This document shows positions 5,007 to 7,363 of a DNA stretch of 7,363 bases, one piece after another (the first letter of the stretch is position 1; every line of letters starts with the position of its first letter). Position numbers and translations under genes: made by a program. Source of the stretch: an uncultured Coriobacteriaceae bacterium (GTDB lineage Bacteria; Actinomycetota; Coriobacteriia; Coriobacteriales; Atopobiaceae); the NCBI GenBank assembly GCA_902772085.1, contig CACXZL010000074.1:1-7363 (forward strand), written 5' to 3'. The notes beneath the pieces were generated by a model. It saw only the letters and a list, made by a program, of their open reading frames with translations, did no database searches and was not told the origin of the DNA.

Positions 5007-6623
5007 ATGGGCATGGGCGTGCAGCGAAGGACCTTTAACTTTAGCGCGGAGGACATCGACAGCTTTTCCGAGTGGCTCGGAAATATGTGCGAGGAGGCAG
5101 GGGTCGAGCGACAGAGCCGTATGCGTGTGCGTCTGTTGATGGAAGACATCCTCATATGCATGCGCTCCCATTTCGACGCCAGCGAAGTCTTTCAGGTAAC
5201 TTTTGATGCGCGACTTCGCTACGTGCGTCATCCCAAGCTCACCATCGAGGTGGATGGCCATCCATTCAATCCCTTGGGCACCGCAGACCAGGAAATGGGA
5301 GACTGGGATAGCACTCTGCGCATAGCCGTGGGCCTGAATCCCCAGTATAGCTATGACGGCACGCGAAACGTTCTGAACCTCAGAATACCAAGCACGGGGA
5401 TGAGCGCGGTGTTTTGGATTTTGTTTGCCATTGCCGTCGGCGTGATCGTGGGTGTCCTTGGTGACTTCCTTATGCCATTTCACATGCAGAACGCCATCAC
5501 TGAGGTGTTGTTTAAACCTACCTACGACATGTGGCTGAGGCTCCTCAATGCGATATCGGGACCCGTCATATTCCTCACCGTCATCACGACCATGCTCAAC
5601 ACCTTGGGAATCACGCGCCGCGGTGGAAACAGCGTGCTCGTCATCGTACGCTATTTCGTCTTGAGCATTGCAAGTGTGTTTAATGCCGCGCTTATCAGCA
5701 TGCCGTTTCACTTCCTGAAGTTCCGAAACATATCGGTCGACAGGAGCCTTCTGTCGAAGCTTTACGATAGCGTGCTGAAGATAGTGCCCCACAACATCTT
5801 CGAGCCGTTCATCGAGTCAAACACTTCCCAGCTGCTCTTTCTCGCGTTTGTTCTTGGCTATGTGCTCATCAAGCTCGGAGAGAAGACGAAGCGGCTCAAC
5901 GGCATCATACGAGATTCAAACATCGTGGGCTTACGACTTGCGGGATGGATGAGCAGACTGGTCCCTTTGTTTGCGGGCGTGTTCATATGCATGGGGATCT
6001 GGCAGCGCGATTCGGACGTCACCTTCGAGATCTATAGACCGCTTGCGCTTGCACTTTTGATATCGGCCGGAGTGCTCATCATAATGGCGCTCTATACTTC
6101 TTGGCGCATGAGGACGTCTCCGCTCACCTTGGCGAGGAAGCTCTGGCCCACGTTTCGCGTCGCCTTGAAGACGGGGTCTCTCGATGATTCGTACGGCGAG
6201 GCGATGACCTGTTGCACGCGCTATATGGGCATCGAACAAGAATACGCAAACGAAACCCTTCCACAAGGTCTGGTCCTCTACATGCCCATAAGCGCCATCG
6301 GGACTATCGTTTACACGATGTACGCAGCCCAGGTCAATTCCGTTCGCGCTGATGCGGTGTGGTACGTCACGGCCATCGTGATGGCGGTGGTTTTGTTTGT
6401 GGCCACCCCTCCGGTGCCGGGTGCAAACCTGCTCGCCTACGTCGTGCTCTTCACCTCGCTCGGCATACCCGAGGACGCGTTGCTCGACGCCATGACGTTC
6501 GACATCGTGTTTGGCATTTTTGCAGGTGCGGCAAACCAGGCCATGCTGCAGCTGGAGATGGTCTACCAAGCTGCTCGATTTGGCCTCATAGACATAGGGC
6601 GTCTCAGACAGCCCATGGCCTAG
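5007..6623 (+). CDS. Diverged dicarboxylate/amino-acid:cation symporter-like membrane protein with N-terminal RsbW/GHKL-like domain (538 aa)
   Basis: Residues 1-128 are soluble and resemble the RsbW-type HATPase fold: RVRLLMEDILICMRSHF (40-56) in the N-box place, LTIEVDGHPFNP (78-89) like the DxGxPFxP box, and an ending of the form Y-x5-N-x-L-x-L (116-125). The N-box Asn is Ile/Cys and the box Asp is Val, so ATP binding is doubtful. Residues about 132-538 follow the GltP/SdcS (PF00375) plan with some eight hydrophobic segments: SGPVIFLTVITTMLNTLG (184-201), IVPHNIFEPF (259-268), KTG (388-390) in the place of the HP1 serine loop, MPISAIGT (426-433) in place of NMDGT, ATPPVPGAN (466-474) matching the HP2 tip, and FAGAANQAM (505-513) where the canonical Asp/Arg/Asn ligands stand. 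Translation starts at 5007 or, with better spacing to GGAG 5001-5004, at 5013. Codon use looks less GC-rich than in the operon. Either an unusual transporter or a transporter-derived sensor; the substrate is unknown. Confidence 0.85.
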   Translation: MGMGVQRRTFNFSAEDIDSFSEWLGNMCEEAGVERQSRMRVRLLMEDILICMRSHFDASEVFQVTFDARLRYVRHPKLTIEVDGHPFNPLGTADQEMGDWDSTLRIAVGLNPQYSYDGTRNVLNLRIPSTGMSAVFWILFAIAVGVIVGVLGDFLMPFHMQNAITEVLFKPTYDMWLRLLNAISGPVIFLTVITTMLNTLGITRRGGNSVLVIVRYFVLSIASVFNAALISMPFHFLKFRNISVDRSLLSKLYDSVLKIVPHNIFEPFIESNTSQLLFLAFVLGYVLIKLGEKTKRLNGIIRDSNIVGLRLAGWMSRLVPLFAGVFICMGIWQRDSDVTFEIYRPLALALLISAGVLIIMALYTSWRMRTSPLTLARKLWPTFRVALKTGSLDDSYGEAMTCCTRYMGIEQEYANETLPQGLVLYMPISAIGTIVYTMYAAQVNSVRADAVWYVTAIVMAVVLFVATPPVPGANLLAYVVLFTSLGIPEDALLDAMTFDIVFGIFAGAANQAMLQLEMVYQAARFGLIDIGRLRQPMA

Positions 6624-6707
6624 GGAATCCTGCTGGCGGGCAGGCGAGCGGTACTGCCGGCTGGCGCGGACGGCAAACAAGGGCGCTGATGGCAGGATGC
6701 GATCCCT
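6622..6707. terminator. Imperfect hairpin between convergent genes, possible bidirectional terminator
   Basis: AGGGA (6622-6626) pairs with TCCCT (6703-6707) and ATCCTGC (6627-6633) with GCAGGAT (6692-6698), leaving a 4-nt bulge (6699-6702). An inner stem TGCCG (6655-6659) with CGGCA (6671-6675) lies in the loop. It starts in the symporter stop codon and ends 15 nt past the patatin stop codon. No T-tract follows on either strand, so it may be a weak terminator or a 3'-end stabiliser. Confidence 0.4.
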
Positions 6708-6722
6708 CGTAAAGGTAGCCCA

Positions 6723-7363
6723 TCACATGTCGAGATATGCCTTCAGCTCGTCGAGATGCTCCATGCAGTCATAGCAGCCCAGCCAGTACAGGTCACCCAG
6801 CTTCTCCACGTCCCCTTCGAGCTTGCCTATGGTCACGGGTTCCGACGGGGCGATGCGATACAGCCTGCCCTCGACATGCAGTCTCTCGATCTCGTCGCAC
6901 TGGTCGTTGTAGAGGGCGTCGACTTCGGAGAGCGCCTCGAGGAGGCGCGGGTAGTCTCGGTAGATGCGAAACGCCGGATTGAGCTCCTTCAACGGCTTGC
7001 GATACGCGATGTCCTGCGTGCGAATCACGACGATCTTCTCGAAGCCTTGCTCGATGGCCCATTTGTAGGGAATCTTGCACGAACAAGCGCCATCGTAGTA
7101 GGGCACGCCATCCACGTATGCCATCGGTGCGATGAGGGGCATCGTGGCCGATGCGCGGGCGGCAGTCACGACGTCCGTCCGCGCATCCTTCTCGAAATAG
7201 GTGGGCTCGCCCGTAAGGCAGTTTGTGGCGACGGCGACGAAGCGCTGCTCGGGACGCATGAATCGCTCGATGTCGAAGGGCTCGAGGATGCCACGGTCCT
7301 CGGTAAGGAAGCTGACGTCCAGGAGGCTGTGGCTGTGCAGCATGGCCTGCGTGCCGATGTAGC
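6723..7363 (-). CDS. Patatin-like phospholipase family protein, YjjU/RssA-like (partial, 5' end outside window)
   Basis: The frame is open from the window end to TGA at 6725-6723 and gives 213 codons including the stop; it continues upstream of the internal Met at 7343 as YIGTQ. Seen: RFVAVATNCLTGEPTYFEK, then AARASATMPLIAPMAYVDG and YYDGACSCKIPYKWAIEQG, which are the usual middle blocks of bacterial patatins. D84 (counted from Met 7343) in DGA is the catalytic Asp of the Ser-Asp dyad; the Gly-x-Ser-x-Gly nucleophile lies beyond the window. The following IVVIRTQDIAYRKP and the C-terminal tail of about 90 residues fit the YjjU-like branch. No signal peptide can be judged. Family role: hydrolysis of acyl esters of phospholipids or related lipids in the cytoplasm or at the inner membrane face. 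It converges on the symporter-like gene and is not part of the reductase operon. Family assignment is strong; the physiological lipid is not known. Confidence 0.88.
   Translation of the reverse strand, partial: YIGTQAMLHSHSLLDVSFLTEDRGILEPFDIERFMRPEQRFVAVATNCLTGEPTYFEKDARTDVVTAARASATMPLIAPMAYVDGVPYYDGACSCKIPYKWAIEQGFEKIVVIRTQDIAYRKPLKELNPAFRIYRDYPRLLEALSEVDALYNDQCDEIERLHVEGRLYRIAPSEPVTIGKLEGDVEKLGDLYWLGCYDCMEHLDELKAYLDM

Noticed and set aside
4980..5792. 270-codon frame antisense to the symporter-like gene
   Set aside because: Its His/Asp/Gln-rich translation mirrors the hydrophobic codons of the real gene; the sense strand has clear membrane segments and family motifs.
5931..6680. 249-codon frame antisense to the C-terminal half of the symporter-like gene
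   Set aside because: His/Arg-rich shadow translation without recognisable motifs and without a ribosome site.
1..7363. tRNA or rRNA genes
   Set aside because: I found no cloverleaf-like arms or conserved TTCGANNC element in a suitable setting on either strand.

Overview
The window looks like a moderately GC-rich bacterial chromosome. Strong Shine-Dalgarno motifs, an ATGA start/stop overlap and GTG use fit an actinobacterium. The mix of genes (a YjjU-type patatin, a small Cys-containing protein resembling ATC hydrolase, an acyl reductase/ligase fusion and a diverged dicarboxylate symporter) makes me think of the Coriobacteriia (Olsenella/Atopobium/Collinsella relatives). That assignment is an impression and was not tested against any database.

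Layout. (1) Bases 1-4437 form a minus-strand cluster, read right to left. First comes a 944-residue fusion of an N-terminal NAD(P)H-dependent thioester/fatty-acyl reductase and a C-terminal acyl-adenylating ligase. Next is a 171-residue Cys-containing protein that starts inside the fusion's stop codon. Last, 92 bp further on, is an FAD-dependent GMC oxidoreductase with a CxxCxxCxxxC motif, cut off by the window start. (2) Bases 4438-5006 are a 569-bp divergent intergenic region. It holds an AT-rich promoter island next to the operon, a 153-bp block of interlocked inverted repeats that could fold as RNA, a short GC-rich tandem-repeat patch, and the start signals of the plus-strand gene. (3) Bases 5007-6623 carry a plus-strand 538-residue protein. 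Its N-terminus looks like a decayed RsbW/GHKL ATPase domain and is fused to a highly diverged glutamate/dicarboxylate-symporter fold. (4) Bases 6624-6722 are a convergent gap with an imperfect hairpin. (5) Bases 6723-7363 hold the C-terminal part of a patatin-like phospholipase on the minus strand, cut off by the window end.

How the genes may work together (inference). The minus-strand operon can be read as an acyl-chain redox module. The ligase would activate a carboxylic acid with ATP, the reductase would reduce the activated acyl group to an aldehyde or alcohol, and the GMC enzyme would act on the alcohol/aldehyde. The fusion carries the two activities of a carboxylic acid reductase (CAR), but in the opposite order and with no visible carrier domain. 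The flanking patatin gene is lipid-related but is a separate transcription unit. The plus-strand symporter-like protein lacks the residues that canonical family members use for substrate and Na+ binding, so its substrate, or whether it transports at all, is open.
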